A stretch of DNA of 7,718 bases from contig CAJWIB010000119.1 in assembly GCA_913041095.1 (NCBI GenBank), positions 1-7,718 of the forward strand. Reading direction: 5' to 3'. The notes under the pieces were generated by a model. The model was given only the letters and a program-made list of their open reading frames with translations, made no database searches and was not told the origin of the DNA. The DNA comes from an uncultured Rhodospirillaceae bacterium (lineage in GTDB: Bacteria; Pseudomonadota; Alphaproteobacteria; Rhodospirillales; UBA2165). This document shows, one piece after another, positions 1 through 7,240 of this stretch; position 1 is the first letter of the stretch; the number at the start of each line of letters is the position of its first letter. The position numbers and the translations under genes are program-made.

Positions 1-1725
1 AACTTCACGCTGTTTTTCGGAGAGCAAGGCAAAACGCGCTCCATCGCCGGCGGCATTGCCTACCTGGGCGAAACGGTTATACGGCAGATTGGGCAGCAAT
101 CCGATGGCCAATGCACTATCGACATCGATATAGCTGCCGAAAGCGCCGGCAATAATGATTTGCCCGAGCTCTCGCTCCGTATAGCCCGTGTGTTTGAGCA
201 GCAAATCCGTCGCCGACCGGATGGCAGCTTTGGCGAGTTGAACCGCCCGAAGATCATCTTGAGAAAACGTTATTTCCTGCCCTCCGGTGGCTTCTTCATC
301 GGCCAAAACAAACACCAAATTCTTGCCAATTTCCTTGACCCGCGGATGATCTTTTTGCAAACGGCCGCGCTCATTGCAGACTCCGCCTAAATATAATTGG
401 GCCACGATATCCATCACGCCCGAGCCACAAATTCCGACCGGCGTCTCGTCACCGATGGTTTGAAGCTGAACTTTGTTGTTTTTGAGCCGAACGGAATCAA
501 TCGCACCGGCGGCCGCTCGCATACCAAAACTAATATTACCGCCTTCAAAAGCCGGGCCCGAGGGGCAGGAAACACTGGTAATATTGTCACCTTCGACCAA
601 TGAAAGCTCGGTATTTGTGCCGATATCCATAATGATAACCGGCTTGCCTTCAATAAATTTGGATGCCAGTAAAGACGCAACATGATCGCCGCCAACAAAG
701 CCGGCAATATTCGGCAACAAATGAATATATCCACCAGGTGCCACTTTAATTTCGAGATCGCGGGCTTTGAGGTCTAACGCGTCGCTATAAGCCGAGATAA
801 AGGGCGACATAGCCAATTGTGTTACCGGTAGTCCGAGCAACAAATGATGCATCATCGTATTACCAGCAATCGTCACTTCAACAATATCGCTTGCTTGGAC
901 GCCGACCGCTTCGCACATATCGGTGGCCAATTGATTGATCGCCTCAACGGCCAATTCCTGTAAAATTATTGCCGTTTCAGGATTGCGGCGAATGTGGGAG
1001 GCATAGGTAATCAAATCTGCGCCATAGCTGGTTTGTGGATTTTCTATGCCCTCGGCAGCCAAGGTCTCGCCAGTTATCATATCAACCAAAAATCCCGACA
1101 TATTGGTTGTGCCAAGATCAACAGCCATAGCGAAAACTCGAGCTTCGCGCGAGCCGGCAGCAATCACTTCGCCCTTCGTGGTTGCGAGCCAGCCAGCCCA
1201 GCCCCACTTTCTTACATCCGAAGCAAAGTTACGGAGCAACACCGCATCAAAGGTCACACAAGCTCCAGGATGATCTGCCGTCAAAGCATCACGCAGACGC
1301 ATTTCATCTGAACGGCCATCTTCCAAGGTGGGTTCATCAAGCTCAAACTGAATAACTTTAACGACCGGTTCAAAATCGACCCATTTCGCCATATCATTGC
1401 TCAGGCCATCGACTTGAGTCCTGACGGGAGCGGCAGTAGAACGCGCCGGTACGCTAATGGTGCAATCGCCGATGGGTTCAGTGATGCAGGCCCGCCGCCA
1501 GCCTTCGCCCAACCGGCGATCAGAAAATACTTGCGCATCTGCCTCATGAGCTGATGGCAAAGCACCTTCCGTAACCTGAACTGCACAAGACATACAGGTA
1601 CCATGGCCGCCGCAGGAACTTGATATTCGAACGCGTTCCCGCCGCGCCGCCTCAAGGATCGTCTCACCAGCTGTACACTCGATAACTTCCTGCATCGGCT
1701 CAAAGGAAATTTTGAACGCGGTCAT
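1..1725 (-). CDS. 2Fe-2S/ASKHA reductive activator of corrinoid proteins (RACE), C-terminus cut by window edge
   Basis: This protein should reduce accidentally formed cob(II)alamin on the partner corrinoid protein to active cob(I)alamin, using ATP, in the cytoplasm. 575 codons are present and the frame is still open at base 1. A plant-type 2Fe-2S ferredoxin domain occupies about residues 1-95, with ligands C38, C44, C47 and C80 in C-x5-C-x2-C-x32-C spacing and the motif CGGHGTCMSC. A linker domain spans about 110-195. An ASKHA (DUF4445-type) ATPase fold follows, with the phosphate loop AVDLGTTN (201-208), a second DIGTNTE loop (367-373), CGSGVMD (433-439) and IAGAFGSYID (525-534). Family members are usually around 600-650 residues, so perhaps 30-70 residues are missing. 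The ATG overlaps the stop of the upstream gene as ATGA, which suggests translational coupling. The fold and general role are secure. The exact partner is inferred from the neighbouring corrinoid protein. Confidence 0.93.
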   Translation of the reverse strand, partial: MTAFKISFEPMQEVIECTAGETILEAARRERVRISSSCGGHGTCMSCAVQVTEGALPSAHEADAQVFSDRRLGEGWRRACITEPIGDCTISVPARSTAAPVRTQVDGLSNDMAKWVDFEPVVKVIQFELDEPTLEDGRSDEMRLRDALTADHPGACVTFDAVLLRNFASDVRKWGWAGWLATTKGEVIAAGSREARVFAMAVDLGTTNMSGFLVDMITGETLAAEGIENPQTSYGADLITYASHIRRNPETAIILQELAVEAINQLATDMCEAVGVQASDIVEVTIAGNTMMHHLLLGLPVTQLAMSPFISAYSDALDLKARDLEIKVAPGGYIHLLPNIAGFVGGDHVASLLASKFIEGKPVIIMDIGTNTELSLVEGDNITSVSCPSGPAFEGGNISFGMRAAAGAIDSVRLKNNKVQLQTIGDETPVGICGSGVMDIVAQLYLGGVCNERGRLQKDHPRVKEIGKNLVFVLADEEATGGQEITFSQDDLRAVQLAKAAIRSATDLLLKHTGYTERELGQIIIAGAFGSYIDVDSALAIGLLPNLPYNRFAQVGNAAGDGARFALLSEKQREV

Positions 1726-2426
1726 GCGGCGAGACTTTCAGGAGTGCGAAAACGGCAACGCTCCCGTGCTTTACAGGTCTCGCAATCTTTCTTGCGATTC
1801 CAGCGCGGTAAATTCTGACCAAGACCAAATACCAGAGAAATAGATTTCGCCGGAAACAGCATATCAGTTTTCAACACGCGCATGCCGATCTCTTCACCAC
1901 CAGCGAGATCGAAAACACGGCGTTGCTGCTCAATGCCGAAGCTGCCATGACCGGGATAGATCGGACTGCTGGCCGCAAGCTTGCGCGTTTGGGCAAAGTC
2001 ATCGATGCTCGACAAAACCGCATTAGTAAATTCAAAAATTGCGGCAACGGAAACTTCTTCCAGCGCCAGCGCCTTAATGGCTTGCTTGCTTTGAAACATT
2101 TTTGCGATGGCTTTTTCCAGACCTTCGCCGATTGTGCCGACGGCCAGTATGAGCTCATCGGCAGCAGAAAATTTATCAGCGATTTCAGAGGCTTCGGATA
2201 ACTCAATTCCATTTTCCAGCCGGATACAATCAGCTGCTATATTGACGACCCGAATTGCTGAATAGGCAAGGCGCGGCTGGACCAATTTTTCTTCAAGGGC
2301 AAATTCATGCATTTCCCGAACTTCGCGCTGGAAGCGGGGCTGCAGCGTGCGGCTGCAATTCAGCTCCTGCCAACTTTCGAAATTCGGGCTTGAAAAAAAG
2401 TCAGGCCATTCAGTTATTACCGGCAT
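1722..2426 (-). CDS. Small corrinoid-system protein resembling the methionine synthase activation domain
   Basis: The 234-residue protein has no signal peptide or membrane segment. Its middle and C-terminal part resembles the activation (AdoMet-binding) domain of B12-dependent methionine synthase: SSPIYPGHGSFGIEQQ (153-168) sits where MetH has its R-x-S-P-G-Y-type signature, followed by MLFPAKSISLVFGLG (189-203). The C-terminus adds a cysteine cluster C215-x2-C218-x5-C224 that could bind an Fe-S cluster or zinc. Stand-alone proteins of this kind accompany RACE activators in corrinoid methyltransferase operons, so a role in reactivating the corrinoid protein is inferred. The first ~60 residues show nothing I recognise. 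Its Shine-Dalgarno AGGA overlaps the TAG stop of the upstream methyltransferase gene, 8 nt before the ATG, and its own stop overlaps the start of the ASKHA gene. Coding status is near certain; the biochemical role is tentative. Confidence 0.75.
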   Translation of the reverse strand: MPVITEWPDFFSSPNFESWQELNCSRTLQPRFQREVREMHEFALEEKLVQPRLAYSAIRVVNIAADCIRLENGIELSEASEIADKFSAADELILAVGTIGEGLEKAIAKMFQSKQAIKALALEEVSVAAIFEFTNAVLSSIDDFAQTRKLAASSPIYPGHGSFGIEQQRRVFDLAGGEEIGMRVLKTDMLFPAKSISLVFGLGQNLPRWNRKKDCETCKARERCRFRTPESLAA

Positions 2427-2436
2427 CGGTCAAATC

Positions 2437-3684
2437 CTAATTCGCGTATTTCCGGACTGATTCCGCCATGGCGATGACGTTTTCCACTTTGGCTTCATCG
2501 GGTAGGCCAATCGCTCCATCAAGAATAAAACCACCGCCCTTACCAGCAACTTTGATCAGTTTTTTACATTCTTCATCTACATCGTCCGGCGTGCCTGTGA
2601 TCAAGACGGATGATGACACATTGCCGCGGAGACACGTAATGCCGCCTAATACTGATTTGGCCAGCCCCATATCGGTTTGCTCAAACCAATAAACCGCCTT
2701 GCCGACGGGAATATCAGCAATGGTTTCAAGCCTGGTCGTGCAGTCGCCTTCCCACAACACGCAAGGGATAAGATCGGCTTCGATGAAGCCCATCAGAACT
2801 TTTCTTAATGGCGGCCAAAAAAACAGCTCGAATTGCTCCGGCGACATGAAATTATCAAGCCCCCAATGCAACGGAATAAATATTTGCCGGCTTGGATTGT
2901 TTTTGCTGGCAATGATGGTGTCTTCGATAATGCAATCAGCAACCCGGTCCATACATTCCAGCAGTTTATCTTTGTTGCGGAACAAATCTAGCATAGCGCC
3001 TTTGGAGCCCCGGAGATAATCGGCAAAATTATCAAACGGCGCGGCGGCTGATCCGCCGATGCTTTGCACAAATCCTCGTTCAGCCATATCTTTGGCAAAT
3101 TTGAGAGCGCCGCCCATCATTTTCCGCATTTCCTTGCCGGCAGCGAGAATTTTTTCCAGCCCTTCAATCATCTCATCACCGGCAAAAGCTGTCGGCACCC
3201 GGATCATCTTGAAATAATACTGGGCCGGCAGATATGGCAGTTTAGCAAACGGCTCAAAGGCACCAGCAATGCGGGGCATGTATTTGCGCAGGAAAAAATC
3301 CGTTGTATCTGCTAAATAGGCGTCATACTCATCTCGCTTCATATATTCACGGTCGAGAAACTGAAATGAGACGTTGGGTTCAGTGCCGTGACCCGGCCAT
3401 TCGAGCTGTTTAAAATTCATTAACTCAAGAGTCGGCCCGACGCATATATAGGTCTGGTTCAAAGCGTACATATCGGGCTGCATCAGTTCCAGTGTCTGGC
3501 GCATGGCGTCATGAAAAGCATCATAGTCATACATGGCTTGCTCGAACGTAATGCCCGCCAATGTAGCCGGCCAGAAGTGAGAAAACATAGAGAGCGGAAC
3601 CCGGTCAGTTTCCTTCAAGGCCATCGCATCATTAATGCGTTGTTCTCGTTCGGCGTAAAGTTCGGCGCCTGTTTTATCCAACAT
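2437..3684 (-). CDS. URO-D superfamily corrinoid methyltransferase, second paralog
   Basis: This 415-residue soluble TIM-barrel protein belongs to the HemE/MtaA-like methyltransferase group. It probably moves a methyl group to or from the corrinoid protein encoded just upstream. It begins with the typical KETDRVP segment (24-30). Shared family blocks are FIPLHWGLD (269-277, H273), LWEGDCTTRLE (310-320, E312, D314, C315), CLRGNV (351-356) and GKGGGFILDGA (381-391). The H-x-C zinc motif of MtaA/MtbA is absent. It also lacks the N-terminal catalytic R-x-x-G-R and aspartate of true uroporphyrinogen decarboxylase, so heme synthesis is unlikely. It is strongly similar end to end to the adjacent upstream paralog and both finish with AMAESVRKYAN. 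The frame stays open upstream to about 3999, but ATG 3684 is preferred because GGAGGG lies 10 nt before it and similarity to the paralog begins there. Substrate is unknown. Confidence 0.9.
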   Translation of the reverse strand: MLDKTGAELYAEREQRINDAMALKETDRVPLSMFSHFWPATLAGITFEQAMYDYDAFHDAMRQTLELMQPDMYALNQTYICVGPTLELMNFKQLEWPGHGTEPNVSFQFLDREYMKRDEYDAYLADTTDFFLRKYMPRIAGAFEPFAKLPYLPAQYYFKMIRVPTAFAGDEMIEGLEKILAAGKEMRKMMGGALKFAKDMAERGFVQSIGGSAAAPFDNFADYLRGSKGAMLDLFRNKDKLLECMDRVADCIIEDTIIASKNNPSRQIFIPLHWGLDNFMSPEQFELFFWPPLRKVLMGFIEADLIPCVLWEGDCTTRLETIADIPVGKAVYWFEQTDMGLAKSVLGGITCLRGNVSSSVLITGTPDDVDEECKKLIKVAGKGGGFILDGAIGLPDEAKVENVIAMAESVRKYAN

Positions 3685-3694
3685 AGAACTACTA

Positions 3695-3700
3695 CCCTCC
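3695..3700 (-). promoter_or_regulatory. Ribosome-binding site fixing the start of the second methyltransferase gene
   Basis: GGAGGG on the minus strand lies 10 nt before ATG 3684, inside the 19-nt gap after the preceding stop codon. It decides this start over the roughly 105-codon upstream extension of the same frame, which would only overlap the end of the neighbouring gene out of frame. Confidence 0.8.
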
Positions 3701-3703
3701 AAA

Positions 3704-4960
3704 TTATTTATTAGCGTATTTGCGCACAGATTCTGCCATTGCAACGACATTTTCAATCGGTGCTTCATCGGTGATGCTAGCGGCGCCATCAAGAATGAAG
3801 CCACCACCTTTGCCGACATATTCGATGAGGTCTTTGCAATAAGCATTGACCTCATCCACCGTTCCCGTATTAAGAAGTGACGGTGGGACATTGCCCCGCA
3901 AACAAACAACATCACCAAGCACGTCTTTGGTGGTATGTAAGTCGGTCCGCTCAAACCAGTAGATGGCTTTGCCTGGTGGAATGTCACCAATAAACTCAAG
4001 TCTCGTAGTGCAATCGCCTTCCCACAAAATAACCGGTGTCATTTCTGCATCAATTAGATCATGGATAGTTTGGCGCAAGCTCGGCCAGTAGAATTCATTA
4101 AACTGGTCCGGTGACATAAAGCCATCGAGCCCCCAATGAAGAGGAATAAAGACATAGGGACAGCCAACCAGCTTGGCCCCTTCAACGACATTGGTGTTCA
4201 GCAGCAACCGCGCTTTATCAATAGTTTCCAGCAGCTTGTCTTTGTGACGGAACATATCGAGCATGCCGCCTTTGGAACCGCGCAGGAAATCGACGATATG
4301 GTCGTAGGGTGCTTTACAGAAACCGCCAATCGCCATCGGGTAACCGGCTTCAATCATCTCCTTGATGAACTCGGTCATCTTGGTCATGGAATGGTCTACC
4401 ATCTCGCCAACTTCCATCAATGTCTTAAAAGACTCTTGAAGTTCAGGGTTGGCGAAGGCACGAAGATTGTAGATGATGTTCCATTCAGACAAAGTCGGGA
4501 AATTCGGGAAATGCTTGAGACCTTCAAATCCGGTAGCGATACGTGGCAAGTATTTTTGTAAGTAAAAGGCCGTTGGATCGAACAAATACTCATCATATTC
4601 ATCCGGGACCATAAGCTCTTTATCAATATATTGAAAACAAACATCATCCGCAGCACCGCCACCCGGCCATTCGAGCGGATGATAGTCGAGCTTTTCCAAA
4701 GCCTGACCATAAGCGTAATTCGCTGCCCCAAAGGCATCGGGTTGCAGCAACTCAATCGCTTTCCGGTTGGAGGAAATGCTTTTTTCGACATCGTACATGG
4801 TGTCCTTGCTGGTCATATCAGCAAGCTTAGCATTCCAAAAACGCGTCAAGTATATATATGGAACCCGGTCCGTTTCCTTTAGGGCTACGGTATCAGCGAT
4901 CCGCTCAACGCGTTCCTGATAAAGTTCCTTGGGGTCTCGGTCGGAATCCTTTGGTGTCAT
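3704..4960 (-). CDS. URO-D superfamily corrinoid methyltransferase, first paralog
   Basis: The 418-residue protein is a paralog of its downstream neighbour and probably a methyltransferase acting on the corrinoid protein encoded immediately upstream. Blocks in order are KETDRVP (28-34), a mid-region FLRGSKGGMLDMFR (225-238), FIPLHWGLDGFMSP (271-284, H275), LWEGDCTTRLE (312-322, E314, D316, C317), CLRGNVPPSLL (353-363) and GKGGGFILDGA (383-393). As in the partner, H-x-C is replaced by E-G-D-C; the metal ligands, if any, may come from E314, D316, C317, C353 or H275. Regions before about residue 215 differ more between the paralogs (for example 155-185), which may mean different substrates or partners. 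ATG 4960 is chosen because it overlaps the upstream stop as TAATG and has GGAGAGG 7 nt before it. A TTG-type start 30 nt further upstream is possible but less likely. Donor substrate is unknown. Confidence 0.9.
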   Translation of the reverse strand: MTPKDSDRDPKELYQERVERIADTVALKETDRVPYIYLTRFWNAKLADMTSKDTMYDVEKSISSNRKAIELLQPDAFGAANYAYGQALEKLDYHPLEWPGGGAADDVCFQYIDKELMVPDEYDEYLFDPTAFYLQKYLPRIATGFEGLKHFPNFPTLSEWNIIYNLRAFANPELQESFKTLMEVGEMVDHSMTKMTEFIKEMIEAGYPMAIGGFCKAPYDHIVDFLRGSKGGMLDMFRHKDKLLETIDKARLLLNTNVVEGAKLVGCPYVFIPLHWGLDGFMSPDQFNEFYWPSLRQTIHDLIDAEMTPVILWEGDCTTRLEFIGDIPPGKAIYWFERTDLHTTKDVLGDVVCLRGNVPPSLLNTGTVDEVNAYCKDLIEYVGKGGGFILDGAASITDEAPIENVVAMAESVRKYANK

Positions 4961-5616
4961 TATGCTGCCTCTCCGATCCACTCTTTGCATTGGTTGACGG
5001 CGCTCATGGCATTGAGGCCAAAAGAATCAGCTCCCGTATAATTAAGGATTTGCTCGTCAACCTGACCACCACCAATCATGATCTTAACTTCTTCGCGCAA
5101 ACCCGCCTCGGAAATGGCTTCAACGGTTTCTTTCATCGAATCGAAGGCTAGTGTCAGAAATCCGCTTAAACCAACGATTTCAGGTGATTTTTCCTTAATT
5201 GCGTCAATAAAGGCCTGGGGCGAAACATCGACGCCCAGATCAATGACATTGTAGCCGTTAACGTCGAGCATAAAGGTGACAATATTTTTACCGATATCAT
5301 GCAAATCACCATGCACCGTGCCGATCAGAACCATGCCGCTATCAACTTTGTCCTCTTCGTCTGTGGTATCGGCGATCAACGGTTTTACCATCGCTGACAT
5401 TTGGTCGAGCACTTCACCGGCTAGAATGAGTTCCGGGACGAAATATTCATTATCTTCAAAACGTTGGCCGACAATATCCATGGCAGCGCGGCAAATATCG
5501 AGAATAGCGGTGGGCTCAGCGCCTTCGTCTATCAGTTCCTGGGTAAGAGTAAGGGCTTCGTCCTCTTCCATATCGGCGATTAGATTGACCAGCTTCTCAT
5601 GTTTTTCATTACTCAT
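4960..5616 (-). CDS. Corrinoid (B12)-binding methyl carrier protein, MtaC/MtbC/MttC-like
   Basis: This cytoplasmic methyl carrier shuttles a methyl group on cobalt between methyltransferases. At 218 residues it has the usual length for the family. The N-terminal four-helix B12 cap domain spans about 5-85. The Rossmann-like B12-binding domain (about 93-215) has the base-off/His-on signature D104-L-H106-D-I-G109, with H106 the expected lower cobalt ligand, then GLSGFLT (149-155) with the conserved Ser151, and IGGG (181-184), which replaces the more common GGAP-type loop. ATG 5616 is supported by AGGAG 8 nt upstream. The stop shares one base with the next gene's start (TAATG), implying coupled synthesis of carrier and methyltransferase. 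It stands alone, unlike CmuA, in which methyltransferase and corrinoid domains are fused. Family assignment is secure. Which methyl donor it serves is not visible. Confidence 0.95.
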   Translation of the reverse strand: MSNEKHEKLVNLIADMEEDEALTLTQELIDEGAEPTAILDICRAAMDIVGQRFEDNEYFVPELILAGEVLDQMSAMVKPLIADTTDEEDKVDSGMVLIGTVHGDLHDIGKNIVTFMLDVNGYNVIDLGVDVSPQAFIDAIKEKSPEIVGLSGFLTLAFDSMKETVEAISEAGLREEVKIMIGGGQVDEQILNYTGADSFGLNAMSAVNQCKEWIGEAA

Positions 5617-5752
5617 AATTGCGACTCCTGTAGTCTACGCTTTTGCTAATTATTAAAATCAATAGGAGACCGCCTGCGACTAAACCGGCTAAATCCCTCT
5701 CAACAAAAATCTGAACTTATTCTAACGGCGTCCAGTTGATACACCATTTGCA
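5617..5752 (-). other. 136-nt gap between metF and the corrinoid-protein gene
   Basis: This is the only sizeable gap inside the gene cluster. I see the AGGAG ribosome-binding site at 5625-5629 but no strong hairpin followed by a T run, so no intrinsic terminator after metF. AT-rich sequence at about 5645-5662 could hold a weak -10 element for a second promoter, but no clear -35 partner is visible. Read-through from metF with an untranslated leader is equally possible. Confidence 0.4.
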
Positions 5753-7171
5753 TTAACACCTATATTTGGGTCCAATACCAGCCATCTCGACAATCTGAGC
5801 AACCCGCAAGGGCTGGCCAATCGCCATAATATGAACGCCAGAGACGGCGGCCATTTCCTTTAATTCCTCAATAAACTCAGCGGCAATTTTTTGCCCTTCG
5901 GCCCGCTCATCATCCGCCTGCTCAATACGTTCAATTAAATTGTCCGGAATTTGAACACCGGGAATATGATCCCGCATCCAGCGACCGCTTTTAGCTGAGC
6001 GCAACGGACCAACACCGACCAGCAAATGCGCCCATTCATCAAGCCCCTCATCTCTAAATCGGGTGATAAAATTCTTTAAAGCAGTCATATCAAAACAATA
6101 TTGAGTTTGTAGATATTGCGCACCGGCATGAACTTTTTTGGCAACCCGGCTTATTTCAACATCGAGAAATGACGCCGATGGATTGGCGGTTGCTCCCATA
6201 TAAATGTAAGGCGGAGATTTAAGTTCACGTCCGGTCAGGAATTTACCCTCATCGCGTAAATGCCGGATGGTCTGCAGCAGCGATGCGGCATCTAAGTCAA
6301 AAACCGGCTTACCGTCCGGATGATCGCCGCTGGTAATGGCATCGCCTGTCATGCAGGTGATATTGGTGACACCAAGTGTCGCGGCGCCCAAAACGTCCGA
6401 TTGGATTGCCAAACGATTGCGGTCGCGACAGGTCATTTGCATGACTGGCTCAAAACCCTCCCGCGCCATTAAAGCGCAAGTACTCAGGCTGGAGATATGG
6501 ACATTGGCGCCGGCATTATCGGTGACGTTAACGCCGTCACAGATATCTGTAAGAGGCTGCACTGCCTCAATAATATCTTCGGCCGCCGCGGTATCCGGCG
6601 CATTGAACTCAGTGGTTACCGTAAAGGCGCCTGAATTCAGAACCCGCTGCAAGTTGCTGGCACGTGCAGGCGCTTCGTCGGTGGTTTTGACCGTGCTGCC
6701 GACGGAAATCTCCGGCCATGCCGGTTGGGAATGATCGCCTTGCAAGCTCGCCGCCCAGGTCGAGCGGGCATGGGTCAAATGTGAGACCGGGTGTTGAATT
6801 TCAAAAATGGTTGTGCCGTTTCTCATTTGACTGGACCCATCCCATGCCTCCAGCCAAACGCAGGTCATCTCCGGTGATACCTCACAACCGCCATCAGCCA
6901 AGACACCACCGCACGGACCATTACGCAGCGTTTTCGGACAATTCATCGGGCAGGCTATACCGGTCAGGCTGAGCACACATTGGCCACACATTTGGCAATC
7001 GAACATAAATTTTTTGGTGAGTTTTTCGAGCGGCTTGATCGGAGTTTCGAGAAAATGGCGGGGTAGATGACGTAACACCGGCGCCAGCATATCGAGGATA
7101 AGCGAAAACGCCTGCCACACCGTTTCAATAAAACGGGAGTGCCGTACCGACCATGTCCTTACCACTCTCAC
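5753..7171 (-). CDS. metF: Methylenetetrahydrofolate reductase with N-terminal MetV-like cysteine-rich domain
   Basis: This enzyme interconverts 5-methyl-THF and 5,10-methylene-THF. In a demethylation pathway it would run oxidatively, feeding methyl groups into the folate pool. The 472-residue protein has two parts. Residues about 50-110 form a MetV-like domain with eight cysteines (C59, C62, C65, C74, C78, C87, C96, C104) and the hallmark CPMNCPKTLRNGPCGG (74-89), suited to an Fe-S cluster or zinc. Residues about 178-468 form the FAD-dependent MTHFR barrel: VTTEFNAPD (185-193, E188 at the catalytic Glu position), TCRDRNR (247-253), GVTNITCMTGD (267-277) and the C-terminal HIMAIG (447-452). 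A low-complexity linker joins them. The start used is GTG 7171, with GGAG 10 nt upstream and an in-frame stop directly before it. A GTG two codons later is an alternative. E. coli MetF lacks the cysteine domain; in acetogens MetV is normally a separate subunit. Confidence 0.9.
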   Translation of the reverse strand: MRVVRTWSVRHSRFIETVWQAFSLILDMLAPVLRHLPRHFLETPIKPLEKLTKKFMFDCQMCGQCVLSLTGIACPMNCPKTLRNGPCGGVLADGGCEVSPEMTCVWLEAWDGSSQMRNGTTIFEIQHPVSHLTHARSTWAASLQGDHSQPAWPEISVGSTVKTTDEAPARASNLQRVLNSGAFTVTTEFNAPDTAAAEDIIEAVQPLTDICDGVNVTDNAGANVHISSLSTCALMAREGFEPVMQMTCRDRNRLAIQSDVLGAATLGVTNITCMTGDAITSGDHPDGKPVFDLDAASLLQTIRHLRDEGKFLTGRELKSPPYIYMGATANPSASFLDVEISRVAKKVHAGAQYLQTQYCFDMTALKNFITRFRDEGLDEWAHLLVGVGPLRSAKSGRWMRDHIPGVQIPDNLIERIEQADDERAEGQKIAAEFIEELKEMAAVSGVHIMAIGQPLRVAQIVEMAGIGPKYRC

Positions 7172-7181
7172 CTAAACGATA

Positions 7182-7185
7182 CTCC
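7182..7185 (-). promoter_or_regulatory. Ribosome-binding site supporting the GTG start of metF
   Basis: GGAG on the minus strand sits 10 nt before GTG 7171. No in-frame ATG occurs before residue 28, and the conserved cysteine domain is preceded by a leader also typical of MetV-like proteins, so the GTG is the best available start. Confidence 0.5.
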
Positions 7186-7205
7186 ATTTATTGATCTGTA
7201 ATATA

Positions 7206-7240
7206 TTTATAAACTTATAAAACATTTATAGACCTATAAA
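7206..7240 (-). promoter_or_regulatory. Two tandem 16-bp palindromes, candidate operator for the metF-led operon
   Basis: TTTATAA-AC-TTATAAA (7206-7221) and TTTATAG-AC-CTATAAA (7225-7240) are both perfect 7-2-7 inverted repeats with the same spacer, centred 19 bp apart; the second extends to 8-2-8. They differ at one mirrored base pair only (A/T to G/C), so symmetry is kept. They lie 34-69 nt upstream of the metF start, in the expected promoter zone. This fits a dimeric repressor or activator binding two sites on nearly one DNA face. No regulator gene is in the window, and a precise -35/-10 pair cannot be assigned in such AT-rich sequence. Confidence 0.55.

Noticed and set aside
1401..1703. 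100-codon minus-strand frame inside the ASKHA gene
   Set aside because: It is out of frame with the clear 2Fe-2S ferredoxin domain and its translation resembles no protein.
2437..3999. 520-codon frame starting at 3999 for the second methyltransferase
   Set aside because: The first ~105 codons lie over the neighbouring gene in another frame and look like random translation. ATG 3684 has a strong ribosome-binding site and matches the paralog's N-terminus.
4136..4561. 141-codon plus-strand frame
   Set aside because: It lies antisense to the conserved core of the first methyltransferase and has no recognisable features; it is a shadow of that gene.
2437..4960. Annotating the two URO-D proteins as uroporphyrinogen decarboxylase (hemE)
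   Set aside because: The N-terminal R-x-x-G-R block and catalytic aspartate of HemE are missing, and the genes are duplicated inside a corrinoid methyltransfer operon, so a methyltransferase role fits far better.
5617..5752. Riboswitch (for example cobalamin) in the internal gap
   Set aside because: The gap is short and I could not find a B12-box-like sequence or a layered stem structure in it.
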